Shown: positions 17,916 through 25,732 of the stretch, one piece after another
How positions within the stretch are numbered: position 1 is the first letter of the stretch
How the letters are laid out: each line of letters starts with the position of its first letter
From: Chloroflexota bacterium
GTDB taxonomy: Bacteria; Chloroflexota; Dehalococcoidia; Dehalococcoidales; UBA2162
NCBI GenBank assembly: GCA_016190825.1
Contig: JACPPV010000032.1
Span: forward strand, 1 to 64,000
DNA length: 64,000 bases
Direction: 5' to 3'
Notes under the pieces: model-generated
What the model was told of the DNA's origin: nothing
Database searches by the model: none
The model's input: the letters and a program-made list of their open reading frames with translations, nothing else
Translations under genes and position numbers: made by a program

Positions 17916-18755
17916 CTAGCTGACCCCCACCCTGACCACCCGTTTGATCCCCCGCAAGTCGGGGATAAGATCAATTTCAGTCGAGTGATAGACCTGGCGA
18001 AGCAACTCAGCCACCGCTTCACTTTGCCCCGCCCCCACCTCCAGAAGTAACACGCCTCCGGGGCGGAGCTTGCCTTCCGCCTGAGCGACCAAACGGCGGA
18101 TTACATCAAGCCCGTCAGCGCCTCCGTTCAGTGCCAGCGATGGTTCGAAAGGCTGCGTATTTACTTTAGACAGTTCTTCTTCGCGCACGTAGGGCAGGTT
18201 GGCTACGATCAAATCGACTGGCTCGGGCAGAGGGTCAAGCAGATCGCCCTGCAACAGCGTGACCCGGTCTAGAACGCCGTGTTTCTCGCAGTTCTTCCGC
18301 GCCACTTTCAGCGCCGCCGGAGAGACGTCAATAGCGTAGATTTTACATTTGGGCACGTGCACCGCCACGCTGACTGCAACCGCCCCGCTCCCTGTCCCAA
18401 CATCTGATATTGAAATCCCTTGGCTTTCACGGGCAAATGCCAGCATCTGTTCAACCAGAAGCTCAGTTTCAGGCCGGGGTATGAGGACGTTTCTGTCTAC
18501 GTAGAAATCCAGTCCGAAGAACTCGCGGTGCCCGGTAAGATAAGCTGCCGGCTCGCCACTCAGCCGGCGCTCAATGAACCATCGGAAGGCTTCGGAATCC
18601 TTTGTGCCAAGGTCATCATCGAAGGCAAGATATAGCTGCACCCTATCAAGTCCGAGAACATGCCGCAGCAGCACTTCTGCTTCCAGGCTGGCATCCTCGA
18701 TACGGACGGATGCCAGGGTCTCGGTTGCCCAACGTAGCGCATGCCCGACCGTCAC
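17916..18755 (-). CDS. prmC: Release factor glutamine methyltransferase (PrmC/HemK)
   Basis: ISDVGTGSGAVAVSVA and NLPYV motif (IVANLPYVREEEL); overlaps prfA by 4 nt. Confidence 0.95.
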   Translation of the reverse strand: MTVGHALRWATETLASVRIEDASLEAEVLLRHVLGLDRVQLYLAFDDDLGTKDSEAFRWFIERRLSGEPAAYLTGHREFFGLDFYVDRNVLIPRPETELLVEQMLAFARESQGISISDVGTGSGAVAVSVAVHVPKCKIYAIDVSPAALKVARKNCEKHGVLDRVTLLQGDLLDPLPEPVDLIVANLPYVREEELSKVNTQPFEPSLALNGGADGLDVIRRLVAQAEGKLRPGGVLLLEVGAGQSEAVAELLRQVYHSTEIDLIPDLRGIKRVVRVGVS

Positions 18756-19825
18756 ACCAACTGCGCCTCAAGTTGTTTTGTTTGCTCGCTGGTGGCCAGG
18801 ATATCAATCAACGGGTCAAGCTCTCCCGCCAAAATCCGGGGCAGGTTATGCATGGTAACGCCAATGCGGTGGTCGGTAACCCGGTCCTGCGGAAAATTAT
18901 AGGTACGTATCTTTTCGGCGCGCTCGCCGGTGCCTACCTGAGACTGGCGCTCTTTGACCTGCGCCTCTTCCTGCTTCCGCCGCTCCATGTCCATTATCCG
19001 GGCACGGAGCACTGCCATCGCCTTCATTCTGTTTCTCAGCTGGGAGCGCTCATCTTGACAGGCGACAACAATGCCTGAGGGCAAATGGGTGATGCGCACA
19101 GCGGTGGCGACCTTGTTTACATTCTGTCCGCCGGCGCCGCCGCTATGGTAAATATCAATCCTGAGATCGCCCGGATCAATATCCACCTCTACATCCTCCA
19201 CCTCGGGAAGCACCGCCACAGTAGCAGTGGAGGTATGAATCCGCCCCGAAGCTTCAGTCGTCGGCACCCTTTGTACGCGGTGGACTCCCCGTTCAAACTT
19301 GAACCGGCTGAAAGCGCCTCTGCCCTTTACTTCAAAAATGACTTCTTTGAACCCACCAGCGCCGCTCTCGCTGGTGTTCATGATGTCAACATCCCAGCCC
19401 TTTGATTGGGCATAGCGGCTGTACATACGAAAAAGGTCGGCGGCGAACAGGGCTGCTTCCTCTCCGCCGGTCCCCGAGCGGACCTCCACGATGATGTTCC
19501 GCTCGTCGTTTTCGTCTTTGGGCAGCAGAGACAGCTTCAACTCCTGTTCCAGCTCTTCGAGCTGCGACTCAAGGCTTTCGATTTCCTGCTTGACGAGAGC
19601 CCTCATTTCCTCGTCCAAGCCCTCTTTCAGCATCGCCCTGGTTTCCTCGAGCGTCCGGAACAGCGCTTCATGCCGCCGATACATGGTCACAACCTCTTCC
19701 AGAGAGGCCCTCTCACGCGCCAGTTTCTCCAGCTCCTTCCGGTCCGAAGCAACCTCAGGAAGGGCAATTTTTTCTTCCAATTCCTGGTAATGCTTGTTAA
19801 TTTGTTCCAGTTTATCCCACATCAT
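18752..19825 (-). CDS. prfA: Peptide chain release factor 1
   Basis: VRSGTGGEEAALFAADLFRMY; SGGAGGQNVNKVATAVRITH (GGQ). Confidence 0.97.
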   Translation of the reverse strand: MMWDKLEQINKHYQELEEKIALPEVASDRKELEKLARERASLEEVVTMYRRHEALFRTLEETRAMLKEGLDEEMRALVKQEIESLESQLEELEQELKLSLLPKDENDERNIIVEVRSGTGGEEAALFAADLFRMYSRYAQSKGWDVDIMNTSESGAGGFKEVIFEVKGRGAFSRFKFERGVHRVQRVPTTEASGRIHTSTATVAVLPEVEDVEVDIDPGDLRIDIYHSGGAGGQNVNKVATAVRITHLPSGIVVACQDERSQLRNRMKAMAVLRARIMDMERRKQEEAQVKERQSQVGTGERAEKIRTYNFPQDRVTDHRIGVTMHNLPRILAGELDPLIDILATSEQTKQLEAQLV

Positions 19826-20061
19826 GATGTTTCTTCCTCGCTACCAAAATTATATCACAGGCGTGGCAGGTGCTCAAAAGCATGGGCAGTGTTGCCAGGT
19901 TCCGCCCGCTGGATGGCCCCAACCTTGTGCGGCGGAATTGGGCCTGGTAGTGTTAAGATTCATAGAAACCCTATCATTTCTTCGTATCCTGTGCATATCT
20001 TCCTGGTATCCTGAGAATGGAGAGCAAAAGCTTTCCTGACAAACTGGCAGGGAGGGGTACC

Positions 20062-20409
20062 ATGAACAAAAATATCAAGACAGCATTAATAATCGGGGGT
20101 ATCATTTTGGCCGTTCTCATTGTCCTGCTGCTGGTCTTCGGACTAATTCCGGGGCGGCAGGGTTACGGATACGGGATGATTGGTTCCGGTATGATGGGAG
20201 GTGTTGGGGCCATGTTTATTACGCCAATTTTATGGATAGGCATTCTCATCTTGATCATCTGGGCGATAACGGCGGCCGCCCGTGGCCCGTGGGAATCAAA
20301 CATTCCTGCGCAATCGGCAGACTCAGCCCTGCAGGTACTGAAAAGGAGGTACGCCCGGGGCGAGATAGACAGAGAAGAATACGAAACCAGAAAGAAAGAC
20401 ATCACCTGA
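20062..20409 (+). CDS. SHOCT-domain small membrane protein
   Basis: C-terminal ALQVLKRRYARGEIDREEYETRKKDI; start moved from 20017. Confidence 0.85.
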   Translation: MNKNIKTALIIGGIILAVLIVLLLVFGLIPGRQGYGYGMIGSGMMGGVGAMFITPILWIGILILIIWAITAAARGPWESNIPAQSADSALQVLKRRYARGEIDREEYETRKKDIT

Positions 20410-20465
20410 ACAGATGGCTTTACACTGAGGCGCGGATCGAATTTTCACGCAAAAGAAGCGTTTGG

Positions 20466-20539
20466 CGACCCCGAGGGGATTTGAACCCCTGATCTACGCC
20501 GTGACAGGGCGTTATGTTAGACCGCTACACCACGGGGCC
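20466..20539 (-). tRNA. tRNA-Asp (GTC), 3' CCA encoded (20463-20465)
   Basis: Reverse complement GGCCCCGTGGTGTAGCGGTCTAACATAACGCCCTGTCACGGCGTAGATCAGGGGTTCAAATCCCCTCGGGGTCG; full cloverleaf, anticodon GTC, discriminator G73. Confidence 0.97.
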
Positions 20540-20781
20540 CCCCTCAGCATTCTAAGTCTAACAAGAAGCGCATTTTGTGTCAATCGGTTGGGCGATAATA
20601 ATTTGGCAGCCGGACAGTTCACTTCAGCCCCCTTTTCGCACCACGCGCTCACCACCACATAGATTATGGGCAGGCATTATTTCGGGTGCCCCATATTAGT
20701 CGATTCATTTCTGCTCTTGACTAAGCGAGAGATAAATGTTAAAACGGATTATCAAATCCTGGCTGCAAGGAGGCACCTATC

Positions 20782-21192
20782 TTGTTAGAAAAGCAGTTGG
20801 ACTCTACTCACTACAAGCAGGTCGTTTTTTCCGATGCTGCGCCAAAGGCGGTCGGCCCGTATTCCCAGGCAATCAGGGCAGGGAACTTCCTGTTCGTATC
20901 GGGACAACTGGCGCTGGACCCCGCTACGGGGAACATGGTCGAAGGCGGCATCGAGGAGCAAACAAGGCGGTCAATCGAGAATATTAAGGCCGTCCTTGCC
21001 GCCGTCGGCGCATCACTCACCGACGTGGTCAAGACCACGGTCTTTCTTAGAGATATGGGGCATTTCGCCAGCATGAACGCGGTGTACCAGGAGTATTTCG
21101 GCGCGAACGCACCGGCGCGTTCGACCGTGGAGGTGGCCCGGCTGCCGAGGGACGGGATGGTAGAGATTGAAGCAGTAGCGATTATCGGATAG
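20782..21192 (+). CDS. ridA: RidA family reactive intermediate/imine deaminase
   Basis: [50 protein letters not shown]. Confidence 0.93.
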   Translation: MLEKQLDSTHYKQVVFSDAAPKAVGPYSQAIRAGNFLFVSGQLALDPATGNMVEGGIEEQTRRSIENIKAVLAAVGASLTDVVKTTVFLRDMGHFASMNAVYQEYFGANAPARSTVEVARLPRDGMVEIEAVAIIG

Positions 21193-21225
21193 GCTTGGAT
21201 ACGATAGTAACAGTCGAACTGCGCG

Positions 21226-21285
21226 CCGTTCGTGGTGAGCCTGTCGAACCATCGGCGCGCCCTTCGACAAGCTCAGGGCGAACGG
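21226..21285. repeat. REP-like inverted repeat
   Basis: CCGTTCGTGGTGAGCCTGTCGAACC...CCTTCGACAAGCTCAGGGCGAACGG. Confidence 0.85.
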
Positions 21286-21335
21286 GTCATTATGGCACTG
21301 CTTTATACAAGCCAGCAACTGGAAAGGAGGGCAAT

Positions 21336-21737
21336 ATGGTCCTAGACAAATACGCACTGAAACGATTCGATGTTGAGCGGGAGGACGCCATTGACACGCA
21401 GATGCTTGAGGCGATCCCCTTCGATTACCCGGAATCAGCCACCGAGGTGGTCTACGAGACGGACGAGTTCACCGCCGTCTGTCCGTGGACCGGTCTGCCG
21501 GATTTCGCCCGCCTGACGATAAAATATGTACCGGGCAACTCCCTGGTGGAGCTCAAATCCCTGAAATACTATCTCACTTCCTACCGTAACGTAGGCATCC
21601 TCCAGGAGCACGCCGTCAACCGCATCCTGAACGACCTGGTGGCGCTGCTCAAGCCCGTTTCGATGACGGTGGAGGCCGAGTACCGGGAGCGGGGGGGGAT
21701 AAAGACGCGGGCGGTGGCGGGGTTCAACGAAGGCTGA
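21336..21737 (+). CDS. queF: 7-cyano-7-deazaguanine (preQ0) reductase QueF
   Basis: [37 protein letters not shown]; start moved from 21195. Confidence 0.92.
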   Translation: MVLDKYALKRFDVEREDAIDTQMLEAIPFDYPESATEVVYETDEFTAVCPWTGLPDFARLTIKYVPGNSLVELKSLKYYLTSYRNVGILQEHAVNRILNDLVALLKPVSMTVEAEYRERGGIKTRAVAGFNEG

Positions 21738-21913
21738 GGATAGCAACAACCGATGTCATTCCCGCGAAAGCGGGAATCCAGGGGAGGCGAGGGCTGGATT
21801 CTCCGGCTTGACCGGAGAAAGACGCTACTAAACAACCTCATGAATAGGAATTTCAGAATCGAAAAGCCCCCCGAGTTTTCCCGTGAAAGCGGGCGAAGGA
21901 GTGTCTCGGCAGG

Positions 21914-22855
21914 CTAGTTTCTTAGCGGGTACACCTCGGCTCTCCCGTCCTTGATATCAGGGGGAAACTCTCCCACCTGCCAACCATCTCCCGTAGTCTC
22001 CAGATAAAGGTATTTTTTGCCCTCATATAAATAGTGCGTACCGTACGCAGTTGATAACGAAACCCCAACAGCCATGTGACTGTCATTCCTTAAAAGCAAT
22101 AGAGCAACATCATATCCGAGCCGATCGAGTAGAGCCGCAACGAGAATCGATGTATCTTCACAGTCTCCGCCTCTATCAAAAAGAGTCTGTATGGGGTAGC
22201 GTGGATACTCATCGTAACCCGTCGTAACGTCGTCGGAAGTATAAGGCAGGCTTTGAACGAAAGCTATCACGAAATCGAGTTTCTGGAGTTCGCTAAAACC
22301 CTGTTGCAGGGCGGCGTTGTTTATATGTTCGACCATCTTGTCAATATAAACGTCGTCTGTTGTATCTTTCGCCAGTTCGACGTAAGTAGAGCCTAATGAG
22401 GGTCTTTCCGTCTGTAAATATTCAAAATATAACGCTAACGATATTGGCAAATCCCAGTTCCAGTCCCATCCTTGATAAGCCCAGCCATAATGCTGGGTTA
22501 CCGTAACCCCGAGGATTTTGTCCAACTTTCCTTGCGAGAGTGATAAGTCTGACTGTAAGCCAGCTATCCGATTCTCAAAGCTGATTAGCTGTCTTTCACT
22601 CCTTTCTAAATCTGCCTTCAGAATGGAATTCTTTTGTCCCAAAGTATCTCTCTCCGTTCGCAAGAACGCGGTTTGATTTTTCTGGACAGTATTCTCTTGC
22701 TCCAGTTCGGAGACTTCGTTGGTGAGAGTGGAGACCTGAATTTCAAGGTTTTCCATTACTGGCTGATATTTCTTGATTGCCAGCAGGTAACCAGTCCCAG
22801 CCCCTGCGAACAAACAAACGACAAAGATGACGATAAGGATTGACTTTTTACCCAT
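21914..22855 (-). CDS. Membrane-anchored coiled-coil protein with transglutaminase-like domain
   Basis: N-terminal TM, coiled coil, DRGGDCEDTSILVAALLDRLGYDVALLLL. Confidence 0.75.
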   Translation of the reverse strand: MGKKSILIVIFVVCLFAGAGTGYLLAIKKYQPVMENLEIQVSTLTNEVSELEQENTVQKNQTAFLRTERDTLGQKNSILKADLERSERQLISFENRIAGLQSDLSLSQGKLDKILGVTVTQHYGWAYQGWDWNWDLPISLALYFEYLQTERPSLGSTYVELAKDTTDDVYIDKMVEHINNAALQQGFSELQKLDFVIAFVQSLPYTSDDVTTGYDEYPRYPIQTLFDRGGDCEDTSILVAALLDRLGYDVALLLLRNDSHMAVGVSLSTAYGTHYLYEGKKYLYLETTGDGWQVGEFPPDIKDGRAEVYPLRN

Positions 22856-22929
22856 GAGGCACCTCCCCGCTGACTAATAGCTTCGAGGAATCAACTGTCC
22901 AGAAAGTTTGCACTACTCTCCTTAATGGT

Positions 22930-22983
22930 TCTCTTTCTCTCCCCACCCCCACCCTCATCTCCGCCTTGAACGTGCCGCACGGT
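22930..22983 (-). repeat. Degenerate third copy of the radA 3' end
   Basis: Reverse complement ACGTTCAAGGCGGAGATGAGGGTGGGGGTGGGGAGAG encodes TFKAEMRVGVGRE versus radA TLREAIRVGVGRG. Confidence 0.6.
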
Positions 22984-23238
22984 CTAAGCCTGGTACGCAT
23001 CACCTCTTGACCTCACCCGGTAGATGGTGACCACCTTTGCTTCATCGTCAATCTGGTAAAGGATGCGGTAGTCACCCATGCGAATCCGGTAGCCCTCTCT
23101 GGCGGTCAGTTTTTTGGCGCCGGGCGGACGGGAGTTCTCAGCCAGACCGGCGATAACCCTGTTGACTCTCTCCCGGATTTGCGTCGGAAGTCTCCCAACT
23201 TGCCGGTGGGAGCTGCGGCTAACCTCCAGCCGGTACAC
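22984..23238 (-). CDS. RelE/ParE-superfamily toxin
   Basis: VYRLEVSRSSHRQVGRLPTQIRERVNRVIAGLAENSRPPGAKKLTAREGYRIRMGDYRILYQID; probable GTG start overlapping the antitoxin. Confidence 0.85.
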   Translation of the reverse strand: MYRLEVSRSSHRQVGRLPTQIRERVNRVIAGLAENSRPPGAKKLTAREGYRIRMGDYRILYQIDDEAKVVTIYRVRSRGDAYQA

Positions 23239-23506
23239 GGCTTTTCCGATGTTTCGCCTTGGCGAGGTGCTCCTCAAAGGGCATCGTTGGCTCTCTGTCA
23301 AGCTCAGCCTGAAGCAGATCGGCGGCATCGGACAGGTCTTCCAGGCGTTCTATCATATCGTTATACTGGTCAATGCCGATTAGGACGGCCTTGACCCGGC
23401 TGCCGGAGACTATCAGATAAGGTTCTCCGCCTGCCGAGACCTCATCCACAAGCTGCGTCAGTTTTGGCCGGGCCTCCGCCATACCGATTGATTTGATCTT
23501 AGTCAT
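23219..23506 (-). CDS. Phd/YefM-type antitoxin
   Basis: MTKIKSIGMAEARPKLTQLVDEVSAGGEPYLIVSGSRVKAVLIGIDQYNDMIERLED. Confidence 0.88.
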   Translation of the reverse strand: MTKIKSIGMAEARPKLTQLVDEVSAGGEPYLIVSGSRVKAVLIGIDQYNDMIERLEDLSDAADLLQAELDREPTMPFEEHLAKAKHRKSRVPAGG

Positions 23507-23620
23507 AGCGCTCTCCTTAATGGATACATTAACATTAATATTAATGTTTGGCAAGTTGTTTATGGGCAGCTACCCGTGGAACTGCCATGCCGGCCACCGA
23601 GCCAGAATCCAAGTGGGGTG

Positions 23621-23677
23621 GGAGTAGATTCCCGCTGGAGTTTACCCCTGCGAAGTCAGGGGCGGGAATGACAATAG
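23621..23677. repeat. Dispersed hairpin repeat copy 1
   Basis: ggagtagattcccgctggagtttacccctgcgaagtcaggggcgggaatgacaatag; homologous to 63621-63678. Confidence 0.85.
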
Positions 23678-23714
23678 AGGTGCGGAAATAGCACCTCACG
23701 CAATCTGTTCTTTT

Positions 23715-23777
23715 CCGCTGTCTCTCCCCACCCCCACCCGTATCGCCTCCCGCAGGGTGCTGACAGGGTACGACCTT
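23715..23777 (-). repeat. Second copy of the radA 3' end
   Basis: Reverse complement encodes YPVSTLREAIRVGVGRDSGKEQIA*, closely matching radA IPAATLREAIRVGVGRGKEASASE*. Confidence 0.85.
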
Positions 23778-23978
23778 TCACACGGTCTCAAACTGGAGGC
23801 GCTTCAGTTCCTCGGGCGGAATACGCTTCTTAATACCAAGAATCTCAATGCCCACCGCCTGCCCATTGGCGTTATAGTCCACGATAATGCCGGGCTGAAC
23901 TTCCTCGGATTCGACTATCTGGCTTTCGTCGAGGCGGAAATACAGGGCATCGCTGGACTCATCTATCTTGATTCTCAT
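23778..23978 (-). CDS. DUF2283 family protein
   Basis: MRIKIDESSDALYFRLDESQIVESEEVQPGIIVDYNANGQAVGIEILGIKKR; start moved from 24161. Confidence 0.88.
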   Translation of the reverse strand: MRIKIDESSDALYFRLDESQIVESEEVQPGIIVDYNANGQAVGIEILGIKKRIPPEELKRLQFETV

Positions 23979-24253
23979 ATGTTCCTCCATTCCCGGCGGT
24001 CGAAAAACAATGTGACAATAATCATCGGTGACTCGCCTTCTTGCCTGGTCACCACTCTCAGCACGCGCCCGCCATGCTCCCGTATCGGCTTTAGATAGTG
24101 GACAGTGCCGTCTTCGTTTCGCTCTGTCCGCATCGGCTCCGCTATCGTGCGCTCGACCCACTCCAGGGCTATGTTACGCTCTTTGAGCATGTCCTCTGCG
24201 TGAGCGGTGAAGTTTAGCTCTATTATCAGCGTCTCCTGAGTTAATTTTACCAT
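23975..24253 (-). CDS. DUF4258 family protein
   Basis: LNFTAHAEDMLKERNIALEWVERTIAEPMRTERNEDGTVHYLKPI; 4-nt overlap with the DUF2283 ORF. Confidence 0.85.
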   Translation of the reverse strand: MVKLTQETLIIELNFTAHAEDMLKERNIALEWVERTIAEPMRTERNEDGTVHYLKPIREHGGRVLRVVTRQEGESPMIIVTLFFDRREWRNI

Positions 24254-24283
24254 AAAGCGGGTGGCTACACTGAATTAAGTCCG

Positions 24284-25678
24284 TCATTCACTTGCGCTTG
24301 CTTCCTTCCCTCTCCCCACCCCCACCCTTATCGCCTCCCGGAGTGTGGCGGCGGGGATAAGCTCGATTTCGGGGGGAGCGTCAATCCGGGCATTGGCCTT
24401 GGGAATGATGCAGCGTTTGAAGCCAAGGCGGGCGGCTTCGTTCACCCGGCGGTCAAGCTGGGGGACGGCTCTTAGCTCGCCACCCAGCCCCACCTCCCCC
24501 ACCACCGCCATGTGCGGGTCAACAACGGCATCGCGGAAGCTGGAGGCAATTGCCATGGCAATGCCCAAATCCGCCGCCGGCTCTTCGATTCTCAGCCCGC
24601 CGGTGACGTTGACCAGGACATCCTGGTTACCCAGCTTCAGGCCGGCCCTTCTGGATAGCACGGCGGAGATCAGGAGCAGTCGATTGAAGTCCACCCCGCT
24701 GGCGGTGCGCCGGGGTTGCCCGAAGCTCGTTGGATTGGTTAGTGCCTGTATCTCCACCAGCAGAGGGCGGGTGCCCTCGAAGGTGGGCACTACCACCGAG
24801 CCAATGGTCTCCTCACCTCTTTGGGACATGAACGCCTGTGATGGATTTGCCACTTCGACCAGACCCTCCGATTTCATCTCGAAGACGCCGATTTCGTTGG
24901 TAGAGCCGAAGCGGTTCTTCACACTCCGCAGTAGGCGATAAGGACTGAAAGGCTCCCCCTCCAGGTAAATTACAACATCGACGATGTGCTCCAGGACGCG
25001 AGGCCCGGCAATGGCGCCGTCCTTGGTCACGTGGCCCACCAGGAAGATTGGCACGTTCCGCGTTTTTGCCCAGTGCATCAGCCTTGAGACGCACTCCCGC
25101 ACCTGTGTGACGCTGCCGGAAGAGGAATCCACTTGAGGCGCGTACACCGCTTGCACCGAATCAACCACAACCAGGCCGGGGGTAAGTGTTTCGACCTGGT
25201 CCAGGATGACTTCGAGGTTGGTCTCCGACAGGAGGTAAAGGTTTTCTCCCCTTATCCCCAGCCGCTCCGCCCGCAGCTTGATCTGGCGCTCTGTCTCTTC
25301 CCCCGAGACGTAAACCACTGTACTACCCCCTTGCGCCATCAAAGCGGAAACCTGGAGCAGCAGAGTTGATTTGCCGATGCCCGGGTCGCCCCCGATGAGC
25401 ACCACCGAGCCCGGCACCAGCCCCCCTCCCAGCACCCGGTTAAATTCATTGATCGCCAGTGGCAGCCGGTCTCGGGCTTCGATGGAGACCCCCGACAGTT
25501 CTAGTGGCGGGCTCAGGGATGCATCCGGCTGAAATGCCGCTGAAACGACGACCGTTTTTTCGACCAGGCTATTCCACTGCTGGCACTCGGGGCAGCGGCC
25601 CAACCATTTGAGGCTCTCCTTGCCACATTCCTGGCAGACAAAGATGGCGCGGCTTTCCGGGCGGTTGCTTCTGACCAT
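24284..25678 (-). CDS. radA: DNA repair protein RadA (Sms)
   Basis: FVCQECGKESLKWLGRCPECQQWNSL zinc motif; GGDPGIGKSTLLLQ; KNRFGSTNEIGVFEM. Confidence 0.97.
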   Translation of the reverse strand: MVRSNRPESRAIFVCQECGKESLKWLGRCPECQQWNSLVEKTVVVSAAFQPDASLSPPLELSGVSIEARDRLPLAINEFNRVLGGGLVPGSVVLIGGDPGIGKSTLLLQVSALMAQGGSTVVYVSGEETERQIKLRAERLGIRGENLYLLSETNLEVILDQVETLTPGLVVVDSVQAVYAPQVDSSSGSVTQVRECVSRLMHWAKTRNVPIFLVGHVTKDGAIAGPRVLEHIVDVVIYLEGEPFSPYRLLRSVKNRFGSTNEIGVFEMKSEGLVEVANPSQAFMSQRGEETIGSVVVPTFEGTRPLLVEIQALTNPTSFGQPRRTASGVDFNRLLLISAVLSRRAGLKLGNQDVLVNVTGGLRIEEPAADLGIAMAIASSFRDAVVDPHMAVVGEVGLGGELRAVPQLDRRVNEAARLGFKRCIIPKANARIDAPPEIELIPAATLREAIRVGVGRGKEASASE

Positions 25679-25732
25679 GAAGTAACTTTACTTCATTCCG
25701 CCGGAGCGATGCAATATCAAGAGCGTCGTGCT

